From the NCBI RefSeq assembly GCF_003386865.1, contig NZ_QTUA01000001.1, positions 248,001-312,000 on the forward strand: a stretch of 64,000 nt of DNA, in the 5' to 3' direction. Below the pieces are notes generated by a model. It ran no database searches. It saw only the letters and a list, made by a program, of their open reading frames with translations, and was not told the origin of the DNA. How positions within the stretch are numbered: position 1 is the stretch's first letter; every line of letters starts with the position of its first letter. This DNA is from Calidifontibacter indicus. Lineage in GTDB: Bacteria > Actinomycetota > Actinomycetes > Actinomycetales > Dermatophilaceae. Positions 44,381-52,443 of the stretch are shown here, piece by piece. The translations under genes were made by a program, and so were the position numbers.

Positions 44381-44424
44381 AAAGTTTGCGCGCTTACGTT
44401 GCGTGTCGCGCAAACTTTCGGGGC
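44381..44424. repeat. Intergenic palindromic repeat, family A (copy 3)
   Basis: AAAGTTTGCGC (44381-44391) and GCGCAAACTTT (44408-44418) are perfect 11-bp arms around GCTTACGTTGCGTGTC, followed by CGGGG. It lies between two genes on the same strand and precedes the leaderless promoter of the S66 gene by 15 bases. Confidence 0.75.
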
Positions 44425-44451
44425 TGGGGTGACGTCCGTAGGGTCGTCACC

Positions 44452-45495
44452 ATGAGCTTCCTCGAGGTGCCCAAGGCCCGCCCCGGCGACAAGATCGCGG
44501 TGCTGTCGCCGTCCTTCGCCGCGCCCGCGGTCGCCGCGGCGATTCACGAACAAGCGATGCGGCGGCTCACCGCGATCACCGGGCTCGAGGTCGTGGAGTA
44601 TCCGACGACTCGCAGGCTCGGTGCGTCGGCGACCGATCGTGCGGCCGACCTCAACGCGGCGTTCGGCGATCGGAGCGTGCGGGCCGTGCTCGCCACGATC
44701 GGCGTTGAAGATCAGATCACCGTCGTTCCTCACCTCGACGCCGAGCTCGCGCACGCCGACCCGAAGCCGTTCCTCGGCTACAGCGACAACACGAACATCC
44801 TGAATTGGTTGTGGACCAACGGGATTCCCGGCTTCTACGGTGGGTCGAGCCAGGTGCACCTCGGGCCCGGGCCACACGTCGACCCGGTGCACGAGCAGTC
44901 GCTGCGCGCGGCGCTGCTGAGCGGTGAGCGGCTCGAGGTGATCGACCCGGGCGAGTCTGAGGACATCGGCGTCGACTGGCAAGACCCCCGCGCGCTAACC
45001 GAATTCGGCGAACGCGAGACCACCGAGCCGTGGACCTGGGCCGGACCGGCGCGCGCGGTGACCGGGCGCACCTGGGGTGGGTGCATCGAGATCATCCAGT
45101 GGGTGCTGACCGCCGGACGCTTCCCCACCGACCCGGCGGTGCTCGACGGTGGCGTGCTGCTGCTGGAGACCTCGGAGGAGCTCATCCCGGCACGGGAGTT
45201 CGGATGGATCCTGCGGTCGATCGGCGAGCGCGGGTTGCTGGCCGCTGTCGATGCCGTGGTGGTCGCGCGGCCGCCGACGTCCGACTTCGAGGTGCGACCC
45301 AGCGCTGCCGAACGCCGCGCCAAGCGCGACGAGCAGCGCGACACGGCCATCGACGTGGTCACTGGCTACAACCCGGACGCGGTCGTCGTGGTCGGCCCGC
45401 CGTTCGGCCACACGCGTCCGCAATGGGTGGTGCCGTACGGCGGTCAGGTGACCGTCGACGGCGCTGCGCGCAGGCTGTACGCGGACTACGCCTGA
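44452..45495 (+). CDS. S66-family peptidase (LD-carboxypeptidase/MccF-like)
   Basis: The 347-aa protein has the S66 features: KIAVLSPSFAAPAVAAA at the N-terminus, FLGYSDNTNILNWLWT (the nucleophile Ser is usually in the GYSD context), WGGCIEII, LLLETSEELIPAREF and the terminal VVVVGPPFGHTRPQWVVPYG with catalytic His. Family roles are muropeptide LD-carboxypeptidase or microcin C7 immunity (MccF); MccF-like is favoured by the sequence around SDNT. TAGGGT (44439-44444) lies 7 bases before the ATG, so the mRNA is leaderless. Confidence 0.88.
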   Translation: MSFLEVPKARPGDKIAVLSPSFAAPAVAAAIHEQAMRRLTAITGLEVVEYPTTRRLGASATDRAADLNAAFGDRSVRAVLATIGVEDQITVVPHLDAELAHADPKPFLGYSDNTNILNWLWTNGIPGFYGGSSQVHLGPGPHVDPVHEQSLRAALLSGERLEVIDPGESEDIGVDWQDPRALTEFGERETTEPWTWAGPARAVTGRTWGGCIEIIQWVLTAGRFPTDPAVLDGGVLLLETSEELIPAREFGWILRSIGERGLLAAVDAVVVARPPTSDFEVRPSAAERRAKRDEQRDTAIDVVTGYNPDAVVVVGPPFGHTRPQWVVPYGGQVTVDGAARRLYADYA

Positions 45496-45507
45496 CCGAC
45501 CCGCCCT

Positions 45508-45563
45508 CCGCGAATGTTGGCGCGGTTGTGCGCTTGCGTCGCGTGTCCCGCAAACTTTCGCGA
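45508..45563. repeat. Intergenic palindromic repeat, family A (copy 4, degenerate)
   Basis: CGCGAATGTTGGC opposes GCAAACTTTCGCG with mismatches; the loop carries GCGTCGCGTGTCC. A family B half-copy follows directly at 45567. Confidence 0.6.
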
Positions 45564-45566
45564 GGC

Positions 45567-45600
45567 GCAGCGTGTGCGGGCAACCGCAGCGTTTGCGGGG
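45567..45600. repeat. Intergenic repeat, family B (copy 3, partial)
   Basis: GCAGCGTGTGCGGGCAACCG followed by CAGCGTTTGCGGGG matches the right half of the copies near 5 kb. It abuts family A copy 4 between convergent genes. Confidence 0.55.
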
Positions 45601-45607
45601 TGTGTGG

Positions 45608-46090
45608 TCAGTCGATCGGCGGGTGTTCGCCCTTGATCACGAAGTAGGAGCCGCGGATCGTGCCGGCCAGCTTCGACTTCTGGCGGGCCCACTTGAACGC
45701 GTCGAGTTCGGCCGGCGGCTCCATGCCCTCGGACAGCTTGAACCCGACGGCGCGCTTGCCACCGTCGGCCACCGTGTAGAGCACATTGACGGCGAGCCCC
45801 GACTCGTAGAAGACGTGCACCCAGTTGATGCCGTCGACGTCCGCCACCGCAACCTGCAGCGGCTTCGACTCGATGACGATGTCGCGCTCGTCCTTCAGCA
45901 CCTTCGCGACCCGCTCGACCTCGGCCGCGGCCTCGGCGAAACCCTCGGCCGCTTCGACCGTGAACTCGTGGTCGTACTTGTTCTTGAAGTAGCGAGCTTC
46001 GTTTGCGCGCAGCCCGGCCAGCGCCTCGGCCATCGGTGACGACTCGAGGCCCTCGGTCGACACGTTCACGAAATCCACGACCTGGCCCAT
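45608..46090 (-). CDS. Conserved hypothetical protein
   Basis: The 160-aa soluble protein has an alpha-helical centre (NEARYFKNKYDHEFTVEAAEGFAEAAAEVERVAKVL) and a C-terminal mixed region with VAVADVDGINWVHVFYESG and IRGSYFVIKGEHPPID. It has no signal peptide or membrane segment. I do not recognise the family. GGAGG lies 7 bases before ATG 46090. The following 206 bases up to the CHAT gene show no supported gene. Confidence 0.7.
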   Translation of the reverse strand: MGQVVDFVNVSTEGLESSPMAEALAGLRANEARYFKNKYDHEFTVEAAEGFAEAAAEVERVAKVLKDERDIVIESKPLQVAVADVDGINWVHVFYESGLAVNVLYTVADGGKRAVGFKLSEGMEPPAELDAFKWARQKSKLAGTIRGSYFVIKGEHPPID

Positions 46091-46296
46091 GGGTGGCCTC
46101 CGTATCGAACTGTTGAACTGCGGACGGGAACGCCGATGACGCTACCCCGGACGGTCAGCCGCGGAAGACGTCGAGCTGTCTTGTGCGCTGCTCATGATGG
46201 GTGGCCTTCCGGGAACAGGAGTAAGACCGTGCAGTTCACGCTACTGCCGCCTGCCCGTGTTGCAACATAGCCGCAGGCAGCGGATCTGCCGCCAAG

Positions 46297-48867
46297 TCAC
46301 TGCACTCCGGCTGGACGCCCAGCCTCATCGACCGGCCGGAAACGGGTCGTCGAACCCAGCGCGAGGAAGCTCGCGGCCGACGGATCGGCGCCGGCGAGTG
46401 CGAGGGCCAACGCCTCGTCCACCGGCCGCCCGGCCGCGAGGTGCCGGTGGTGGGCCGACATGACGCTCGCGGCAACCTCGTCGGGCACCGGACGCGGCGC
46501 GGCGACGACGCTGACCGCGCCGAGCGACCACAGCGACGACGCCAGCCCGAGGGTTTCGTCCCCGGGGCGCACCGTGGCAGCACCGACCTCACATGCGGAG
46601 AGCACGATGTGTTTGGCGGTGACCCCGGCCGGCTGGAACTCGTGCGCGAACACGGCGCCGCCGGCGAGTTCGACGGACGAGAACAGCGGGCTGTCCGGAC
46701 GGTGCGTGCCGTGCGCCGCGACGTGCACCAGGTCGGCGTCCGTCACGGCACGCACCAGGTCGTCACCGGTGCTCGCCTCCATGAGTTCGATTGTGCGCCA
46801 GGCGTGTTGCACCGCCCTTGCTTCGTCGCCGGCGCGTGGGAGCCGCGGCCCGGTGCACACGGTCACCCGCGGCGCGGCGGTGACCTCGGTGGCGCGGGCG
46901 GCCCAACCGGTGAGCGAGCGCGCAACGTTCACCGGGCGACCGCTCATCCGGGGCAGGAGCGACCATGGCAGGCCGGCAAGCTCGGCTCCGGCAATCACCA
47001 CCAGCCCGCCCGCGTCGAGCCGCCAGGGCGACAGCAGCAGCCGATCAAGCTGCTCCGCACCTGACTTCAGCGATCCGAGCACCGAGGAGCGCATGGCCCC
47101 CAGATGCACCGTCGCCGCCATCTGCAGGTCGGCGCGCACCCTGCGGGCGAGCTCGGCGATCTCGTCGGCCGACCCGAGGTCGACGATGCGGGCCCGGCCG
47201 CGCGTGACTCCCAGACCGAGCAGGCGGTCGTCGTGACGGACGAACCAGAGCAGGTCGCGGTCGTGTTCGGCGAGCAGTGATCGGGCCCGCGCCAGGTCGG
47301 TGCGCGGCGGGCTTGGCGCGAGTCCTTCGTTGGTGAGCGCCCAGCTGCGGGCTCGAGCCCGCCGATGGAGCACGTCCTGTCGGCGGGCGAGGTCGGCGAG
47401 CTCGCGCGCATCCGACTCCTCTCGGGTGCGGTCGACGAGGGTGCGCAACTGCTCGGTGAGCTGCATGAGTTCGGGATCGGCCGGCGGCCGCACGGTGGGC
47501 AGCCGATCGGTCGCCGACCGCCACCGGTCGAGCGAGGCGAGCACCGCACCCGGCCCGTGGTCGAGCGCGAGTCGCAGGTCAAGCCGGGCCAACTGGACGC
47601 CGTGCACCGCGGCCGCCGTACGCAGGTCGAGACTCGCGCTCTCGGCGCGGCTGCGACCGAGTTGGCGGGCCGCGTCGGCCAGCATCCGCCTGGCCGCGCC
47701 GGGCCGCTGCTGTCCCGCGCTCACCCCGGCACGCACCCAGGTGCGGTGCAGTCCGGCGGCGCTGGAGGGCGCCGTCCGGCCCGAGCTTCGCTCGAGCCAC
47801 GACTGTGCAATATCCCACTGCTGCAATCGGATCGCTGCCTGGGCCGCGGTGGCCGCCACGTGATCGGCCAGCTCGCTGTCACCGCGTGCCCGGGCAGACG
47901 CCCACAGCGTGCCGCAGTCGTGGAGGCAACGGGCAACCGCTCGTCCGGCATCGAGCGAAACGGCCAGCTGCAGCAGGTGGGCGCGCTCCTGCCACGCCGT
48001 CGCACCGATCCGTGCGTACAACTGCTCGGCGCGGCCGGCGTGCCGCGACGCGGCGTCCGGGTTGCCGAGCAGCCGCTCGGCGCGGGCGAGCTCCAACTGG
48101 ATCTCGGCCGCCGTGTGGTCGGGTTTGCGCGGGCGCACGTGCTCCGTCGCCGTGGTCAGCACCGTCCGCGCGTCGTCGACGAGGCCGCATTCGAGCAGCA
48201 CGATCCCCCGGTCGAGCAGCAGGATCGCCGGAGTGACGTAGCCGTCGTCGACGTCGCCGGCGGAGACGAGTTCGAGGGCGCGCGGCAGGTTGCCGGCGAG
48301 GTATTCGGAGTAGCCCTCGTCGTGGATCGCGGTCGCGGCCATGCCGTCGTGCCCCAACGCGTCCGCGATCTGTCTGGCCCGGCCGAAGGAGCGCGCCGCC
48401 GCCCGCTGCGAGCCCACCATCGCACGCAACAGGCCGTCGGTGACGAGCACCGAGCACTGCTCGAGCTCGGTGAAACTGTCGAGCCCGGCGAGCGCCGTCG
48501 ACATGTCCTCCAGCGCCGCCGCGAGGTCGCCCGACCGGCCCAGCACTCCCGCCCGCTGGAAGTGCCACCGCGGGCGCCACCGAGCGGGGTCGAGGTCGCG
48601 GGCTTCCTCGACCGCGAGCGCGAATTCCGTGTGTGCCGAGGCGAGTCCGTCGAGCAGGAACTCGGTGAGCGCGCCGGTCAGCCGGGCGTTGAACCGGATC
48701 CATCGGCTCTGCTGCGACACCCCACGCGCGTCGGCGCGATCGAGCGCCGCGCGGGCACGCTGAAGGGCGAGCCGCGCGCGTCGGGGCTCGCCGACGTGGT
48801 TGTGTTGGACGGCCGCGCGGCGCCACGTCTCCGCGCGTTCGAGCAGATCGCCGATGGTGCCTCTCAG
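46297..48867 (-). CDS. TPR-CHAT (caspase-like) protein with apparent CTG start
   Basis: The ~856-aa protein has a long N-terminal helical repeat region of TPR type (for example HNHVGEPRRARLALQRARAA, and several A..LG....A repeats to about 560). A C-terminal CHAT domain follows, with the His-Cys dyad in DLVHVAAHGTHRPDSPLF and HIVLSACEVGAATVRPGDE. CHAT proteases are caspase-like and act in bacterial immunity and cell-death systems. No ATG, GTG or TTG lies in frame near the 5' end. CTG at 48867 overlaps the preceding TGA (CTGA), matching the other joints of this operon. Alternatives are an ATC 12 bases on, or a GTG near 48716 that would lose the first repeat. Confidence 0.85.
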   Translation of the reverse strand: MRGTIGDLLERAETWRRAAVQHNHVGEPRRARLALQRARAALDRADARGVSQQSRWIRFNARLTGALTEFLLDGLASAHTEFALAVEEARDLDPARWRPRWHFQRAGVLGRSGDLAAALEDMSTALAGLDSFTELEQCSVLVTDGLLRAMVGSQRAAARSFGRARQIADALGHDGMAATAIHDEGYSEYLAGNLPRALELVSAGDVDDGYVTPAILLLDRGIVLLECGLVDDARTVLTTATEHVRPRKPDHTAAEIQLELARAERLLGNPDAASRHAGRAEQLYARIGATAWQERAHLLQLAVSLDAGRAVARCLHDCGTLWASARARGDSELADHVAATAAQAAIRLQQWDIAQSWLERSSGRTAPSSAAGLHRTWVRAGVSAGQQRPGAARRMLADAARQLGRSRAESASLDLRTAAAVHGVQLARLDLRLALDHGPGAVLASLDRWRSATDRLPTVRPPADPELMQLTEQLRTLVDRTREESDARELADLARRQDVLHRRARARSWALTNEGLAPSPPRTDLARARSLLAEHDRDLLWFVRHDDRLLGLGVTRGRARIVDLGSADEIAELARRVRADLQMAATVHLGAMRSSVLGSLKSGAEQLDRLLLSPWRLDAGGLVVIAGAELAGLPWSLLPRMSGRPVNVARSLTGWAARATEVTAAPRVTVCTGPRLPRAGDEARAVQHAWRTIELMEASTGDDLVRAVTDADLVHVAAHGTHRPDSPLFSSVELAGGAVFAHEFQPAGVTAKHIVLSACEVGAATVRPGDETLGLASSLWSLGAVSVVAAPRPVPDEVAASVMSAHHRHLAAGRPVDEALALALAGADPSAASFLALGSTTRFRPVDEAGRPAGVQ

Positions 48868-49346
48868 ACCTCGATCCGCGGGGTCACGACCGGCGTCTCG
48901 TCGGGATCGTTCGGGTCGAGACGGATCACGAAGATGACACTGCCATGCGGCGCACCGTCGATCACGAACCGGCCGTTCTCGTCGGCGGTGGCGCTGAACG
49001 AACGCTCGGCGAAGCTCGCCTCCACCTGTGCGCCGGCCACCGTCACCCACCCGTCGATGCGCACCAACTCCCCGGACGGCGTGGTGCTGACCATCAGGCT
49101 GACCTTGCCGGCCGAGAAGGTGACCGACTCGACCCGGTGGGTGTCGGTGCCGCGCACGACCAGCGGCCGTTCCTGCACCAACTGCGCGACCTCGGCCTCC
49201 AACGACCGCACGGTGATCGCGAACTTGATGCGTTCGGGCATGCCTGCGGGCACCGGATCGAGCCGCCGATAGCTGTCGGCCAGCTGGGTCAACACGGCGA
49301 CATCGCCGGCATCGAGGGGTCCGTCCTCGAAGGTCGTATTCATCAT
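48864..49346 (-). CDS. Small protein with C-terminal carboxypeptidase-regulatory-like domain
   Basis: The 160-aa protein has an N-terminal helical stretch (LTQLADSYRRLDPVPAGMPERIKFAI) and a C-terminal beta-sandwich-like region with DGWVTVAGAQVEASFAE and SATADENGRFVIDGAPHGSVIFVIRL, resembling carboxypeptidase regulatory-like or peptidase-associated domains. It lies between an ECF sigma gene and a CHAT gene with 4-base overlaps on both sides. A role as sigma partner or as CHAT adaptor is plausible but inferred. ATG 49346 gives the ATGA overlap; the adjacent ATG 49343 is the alternative. Confidence 0.75.
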   Translation of the reverse strand: MMNTTFEDGPLDAGDVAVLTQLADSYRRLDPVPAGMPERIKFAITVRSLEAEVAQLVQERPLVVRGTDTHRVESVTFSAGKVSLMVSTTPSGELVRIDGWVTVAGAQVEASFAERSFSATADENGRFVIDGAPHGSVIFVIRLDPNDPDETPVVTPRIEV

Positions 49347-49921
49347 TGCTCCCATCTCGGGTCGGCGGTCAGGGACGTGCGCAGCTTGCCCAGACAGCGT
49401 CCCCGGGTGGGTCCGATGCTGCCGACGGGCATGCCGAGCGCCTGCGCCAACTGGGTGTAGTCGGCGCGGTCGCTGAAGGCGATGACGCGAAGGAGTTCGC
49501 GGCATCGTGGGGTGAGTTCCTGGACGTGTTGCCACAGCACGCGCTGCTTCTCGGCGAGGATCACCTCGGCGTCGGCAGCCGCGACGCAGTCGCGCGGTTC
49601 GGGTGCGGTGTCGAGCCCGGTGGTGCGCCGCTCGCGGCGCACCTGACGCCAGCATTCGCGCTTGACGGTGGTGACCATCCAGCCGAGCACGGCGGCGGGT
49701 TCGTTCATCTTCGTGCCGTATTCGACCAGTCGCAGCCAGGCGGTCTGCACGGCGTCCTCGGCCGTCGCCGCACCGGCGCCCTGCGCGCGAGCGGTGTGCC
49801 AGAGCACCGGCGTCAACAGGTCGACGAGGTCGCCGAGCCGCTGCTCGTCACCCGCCAGGTAGGCGGCGTGGATCGCGCCGGCCCGGGCGGTGAGGCTGCC
49901 CGGTGGCGCGGGCGCGTTCAC
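49343..49921 (-). CDS. ECF-type sigma-70 family RNA polymerase sigma factor
   Basis: The 192-aa protein has sigma region 2 (GAATAEDAVQTAWLRLVEYGTK, VLGWMVTTVKRECWRQVRRERR) and region 4 (LTPRCRELLRVIAFSDRADYTQLAQALGMPVGSIGPTRGRCLGKLRTSL). There is no canonical zinc-finger anti-sigma gene next to it; the following small protein occupies that place. GTG 49921 overlaps the stop of the S8 protease gene. It probably transcribes its own operon and possibly distant targets. Confidence 0.9.
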   Translation of the reverse strand: MNAPAPPGSLTARAGAIHAAYLAGDEQRLGDLVDLLTPVLWHTARAQGAGAATAEDAVQTAWLRLVEYGTKMNEPAAVLGWMVTTVKRECWRQVRRERRTTGLDTAPEPRDCVAAADAEVILAEKQRVLWQHVQELTPRCRELLRVIAFSDRADYTQLAQALGMPVGSIGPTRGRCLGKLRTSLTADPRWEQ

Positions 49922-51510
49922 GACGCACCCAGCCTGGCCCGCGCGTTCGCGGCTCGGCGCAACTGGGTGTCGAGGTCGATGGTGGCTTCGGTCGATCCCA
50001 TCTCGGCCAGCGCCTGCGCCGCCTCGGCCGCGAGCGTGGGGGCGGCGAAGGAGGTGCCGCTCCACACCCCGAAACCGGAGGCGTAGTCGTCGGGGTCGAT
50101 CGTCGAGCGCCGACCCGACTCCACCGTCGCGCCACCGCCGGCGTTGACGCTGATCGGCATCGTGCTCACCACCGCGGCCCCCGGCCGGTGGTAGCGCACC
50201 CAGTCGCCGCCGTTGGAGAAGAGCGAGACGGTCGTGCCGTCGGGGTTGAGCGCGCCGACGCTGAGAACGGACGGGTCGCTCGCCGCATCGCCGCCGAACG
50301 CGGCCGGGAAGAACGGGCGGGTGCCCGCGTCGTTGCCGGCGCCGGCCACGACGATCACGCCCGCGTCGCGGAAGGCTTCGCACAGGCGGCGTAGCGCGGG
50401 AGCGGCGGCCGGGTCGTCGGACTGCTCGTGGTAGTAGCCCATCGACAACGACAGCACGTCGATCACACCCTCCGCACGGCCCAGCGTGAGCGCTTCGATG
50501 TGGCGCGCGAGCAACAGGGTCAGGGTCTGGTGCACGAAGCCCTCGTCGGCCAGACCGAACACGGAGAACACCGGAATGCAGAGCAATCGTGCGGTCGGGC
50601 AGGCCTGACGGATGATGCCGGCGATGAAGGTGCCGTGTCCGGCGAGCGGCGCCAGCTGCCCGGTCATCCGGTCGATGATGCCGTCGCCGAGGTCGGCGTT
50701 CGGGCCGCCGATCGGGATGCCGTGAAACTGCGCACCCACTCGCACATTCGGGTCACGGTCGAACCACGGGTGGCGCCCCAGACCCGAGTCGACGATCGCG
50801 ACCACCGGACGGCGGGCGGGCTCCGGCACGTGCTCGGACGGGTTACGCAGGCCGACGTGCACCGGCATACGTCCGCCGCGTCCGGGAATACCGAATTCGG
50901 ACGGGGTGCCGATGCCACCGAACTGGCCGCCGATCCCGCCGAACTGGCCACCGATGCCACCGAACTGCCCACCAATGCCACCGAACTGCCCACCAATGCC
51001 ACCGAACTGCCCACCGATCCCCCCGAACTGCCCACCGATCCCGCCGAACTGCCCGCCGGCGGGAAGGAAGACGTGGTTGAGCCAGAGCTGACTGGCGATT
51101 TCGGGCGAGCTGTCGTGCACCGCGACCATCGCCGCGTCGGCGTCGACCACGTGCGCCGGGTCGGCGGACGAGATCGCCATCGCGTCGACCCAGTGATCGT
51201 CGAGCACCGCGGCCACGGCAGCGGCGGCGTCTTCGTATCGTGCGTCGGTCGCGCGAGCGGACGCGGGCAGGCTCACGCGCGAGCTGGCAGCGGCCACGTT
51301 GAGTCCGAGCGGGGCGAGCGCCTTGCCCAGCTCGGCGTGGAGTTCCTTCGGCGCTCCGCCACGCAGGAGCATCCGGTCACGCACGTAGGCCGTGGGCAGC
51401 ACGTCGCCTGCACGCCGGCGGGCGCCCGGGTCGAGCACGGCCACCTTGAACGGGTCGACCACCGATCCGTTCGTCGTCGCTCGCGGCGTGACGGGCTCTT
51501 CCACGTTCAT
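49918..51510 (-). CDS. S8 subtilisin-like serine protease with GGQFGGI heptad repeats
   Basis: The 530-aa protein has no obvious signal peptide, so it may be cytoplasmic. Residues 1-150 form a pro-like domain. Seven tandem GGQFGGI heptads follow (about 152-200), then a subtilase domain with Asp in VVAIVDSGLGRHP, His in AGHGTFIAGIIRQ, oxyanion Asn in VVAGAGNDAGTRP and Ser in WSGTSFAAPTLAAEA. GAGGAG precedes ATG 51510. An 11-base TCGCCGTGGAT direct repeat lies just upstream. It heads the operon with sigma, small-protein and CHAT genes. Confidence 0.92.
   Translation of the reverse strand: MNVEEPVTPRATTNGSVVDPFKVAVLDPGARRRAGDVLPTAYVRDRMLLRGGAPKELHAELGKALAPLGLNVAAASSRVSLPASARATDARYEDAAAAVAAVLDDHWVDAMAISSADPAHVVDADAAMVAVHDSSPEIASQLWLNHVFLPAGGQFGGIGGQFGGIGGQFGGIGGQFGGIGGQFGGIGGQFGGIGGQFGGIGTPSEFGIPGRGGRMPVHVGLRNPSEHVPEPARRPVVAIVDSGLGRHPWFDRDPNVRVGAQFHGIPIGGPNADLGDGIIDRMTGQLAPLAGHGTFIAGIIRQACPTARLLCIPVFSVFGLADEGFVHQTLTLLLARHIEALTLGRAEGVIDVLSLSMGYYHEQSDDPAAAPALRRLCEAFRDAGVIVVAGAGNDAGTRPFFPAAFGGDAASDPSVLSVGALNPDGTTVSLFSNGGDWVRYHRPGAAVVSTMPISVNAGGGATVESGRRSTIDPDDYASGFGVWSGTSFAAPTLAAEAAQALAEMGSTEATIDLDTQLRRAANARARLGAS
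50911..51057 (-). repeat. 21-bp tandem repeat coding for GGQFGGI heptads (seven units)
   Basis: Seven units of 21 bases run without gaps (50911-50931, then every 21 bases to 51057). They differ at a few silent or conservative positions, and two adjacent units (50974-50994 and 50995-51015) are identical, which suggests recent unit duplication. The array stays in frame inside the S8 protease gene. Confidence 0.95.
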
Positions 51511-51813
51511 GGGGTCTCCTCATCCACGGCGAATCCACGGCGAACCTGCATTCCAGATCGGCAGATGCACTCCTCATGTGCAGTTTGCCCCTGTCGCGAC
51601 CGCCCGCAACAGAGGGCGGCCGAGATGCGACCAACCGAACGGTGAAACGGCCTGCCCCCCTGCCGGGCCGTTCCACCGTTCGGTTGTCTCACCGGGAAAG
51701 AGCACCCACCCGTCCCCCTGATACATCGATCCGAAAGTTTTTTCGGTGGCATAGCCTGCGAGGGCGAGAACCCGACGAAATCGCGACAGCTCGACCGATC
51801 GAAAGGACGCGTG
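51511..51813. other. Divergent intergenic region of S8 operon and methyltransferase
   Basis: This 303-base region holds the S8 ribosome binding site and TCGCCGTGGAT direct repeat, a long hairpin at 51632-51686, a CCGAAA/TTTCGG palindrome (51731-51746) and the methyltransferase -10 (TAGCCT, 51752-51757). No gene was seen. Confidence 0.5.
51632..51686. repeat. Long near-perfect hairpin between divergent genes
   Basis: CAACCGAACGGTG (51632-51644) pairs with CACCGTTCGGTTG (51674-51686). After one A/C mismatch, AACGGCC (51646-51652) pairs with GGCCGTT (51666-51672), leaving a 13-base loop. The 21-position stem has no T-run and lies within 125-180 bases of the S8 start, so an operator or RNA-structure role is as likely as termination. 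Confidence 0.7.
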
Positions 51814-52443
51814 ATGGACCGCTTCAGCGACGAGGCAGCCGGCTGGGACGAGAAGCCCGGGCATGCCGATCGCGCCCGTTCGGTGGCCGGCGTCGTCCGG
51901 TCGGCGGTGCCGCTGCGACCCGACATGAGCGTGCTCGAGATCGGTGGCGGCACAGGGCTTTTGGCGCGTGCACTGGCCGACGAAATCGGCACCGCGGTCG
52001 TCACCGACGTCGCTCCGGGCATGGTCGAGGTTGCGACATCGGTGCTCGACGACCCGCGTTATGCGGGCTGGTCGGCGCGGTTGTTCGACGTCGAGCACGA
52101 CGAGTTGCCGGCCGAACGGTACGACCTGGTGCTCGCGCTGCTGGCGCTGCATCACATGGGTGACGTCGCGGCCGTCATCGACCGGTGCGGACGCCTGCTC
52201 GCACCCGGCGGCCACCTCGCGCTGATCGATCTCGACCACGACGCCGACGGCGCCTTCCACGCGCACGTGCACGATTTCGACGGGCACAACGGTTTCCGAC
52301 GTGAGCACGTCGCGGGGTGGTTCGACTCCGCCGGGTTGGTCGACGTCGCCACCGCCGACGCCGGCGTGGTCGACAAGGAGGGCGCGGACGGCGCGCCCGC
52401 GCAGTTCCCGATGTTCATCGCCACCGGGCGGCGTCCGGAGTGA
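51814..52443 (+). CDS. Class I SAM-dependent methyltransferase
   Basis: The 209-aa protein has the SAM-binding motif SVLEIGGGTGLLARALADE (motif I), VTDVAPGMVEVA (motif II) and YDLVLALLALHHMGD with LLAPGGHLALIDLD (post-motifs), matching UbiE/small-molecule methyltransferases. The substrate is unknown. AAAGGA lies 6 bases before ATG 51814, so the GTG at 51811 is less likely. Its stop overlaps the following GNAT gene. Confidence 0.88.
   Translation: MDRFSDEAAGWDEKPGHADRARSVAGVVRSAVPLRPDMSVLEIGGGTGLLARALADEIGTAVVTDVAPGMVEVATSVLDDPRYAGWSARLFDVEHDELPAERYDLVLALLALHHMGDVAAVIDRCGRLLAPGGHLALIDLDHDADGAFHAHVHDFDGHNGFRREHVAGWFDSAGLVDVATADAGVVDKEGADGAPAQFPMFIATGRRPE

Noticed and set aside
50911-51057. CRISPR-like array
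   Set aside because: The seven 21-bp units are contiguous without spacers and code in frame for GGQFGGI inside a protease gene.
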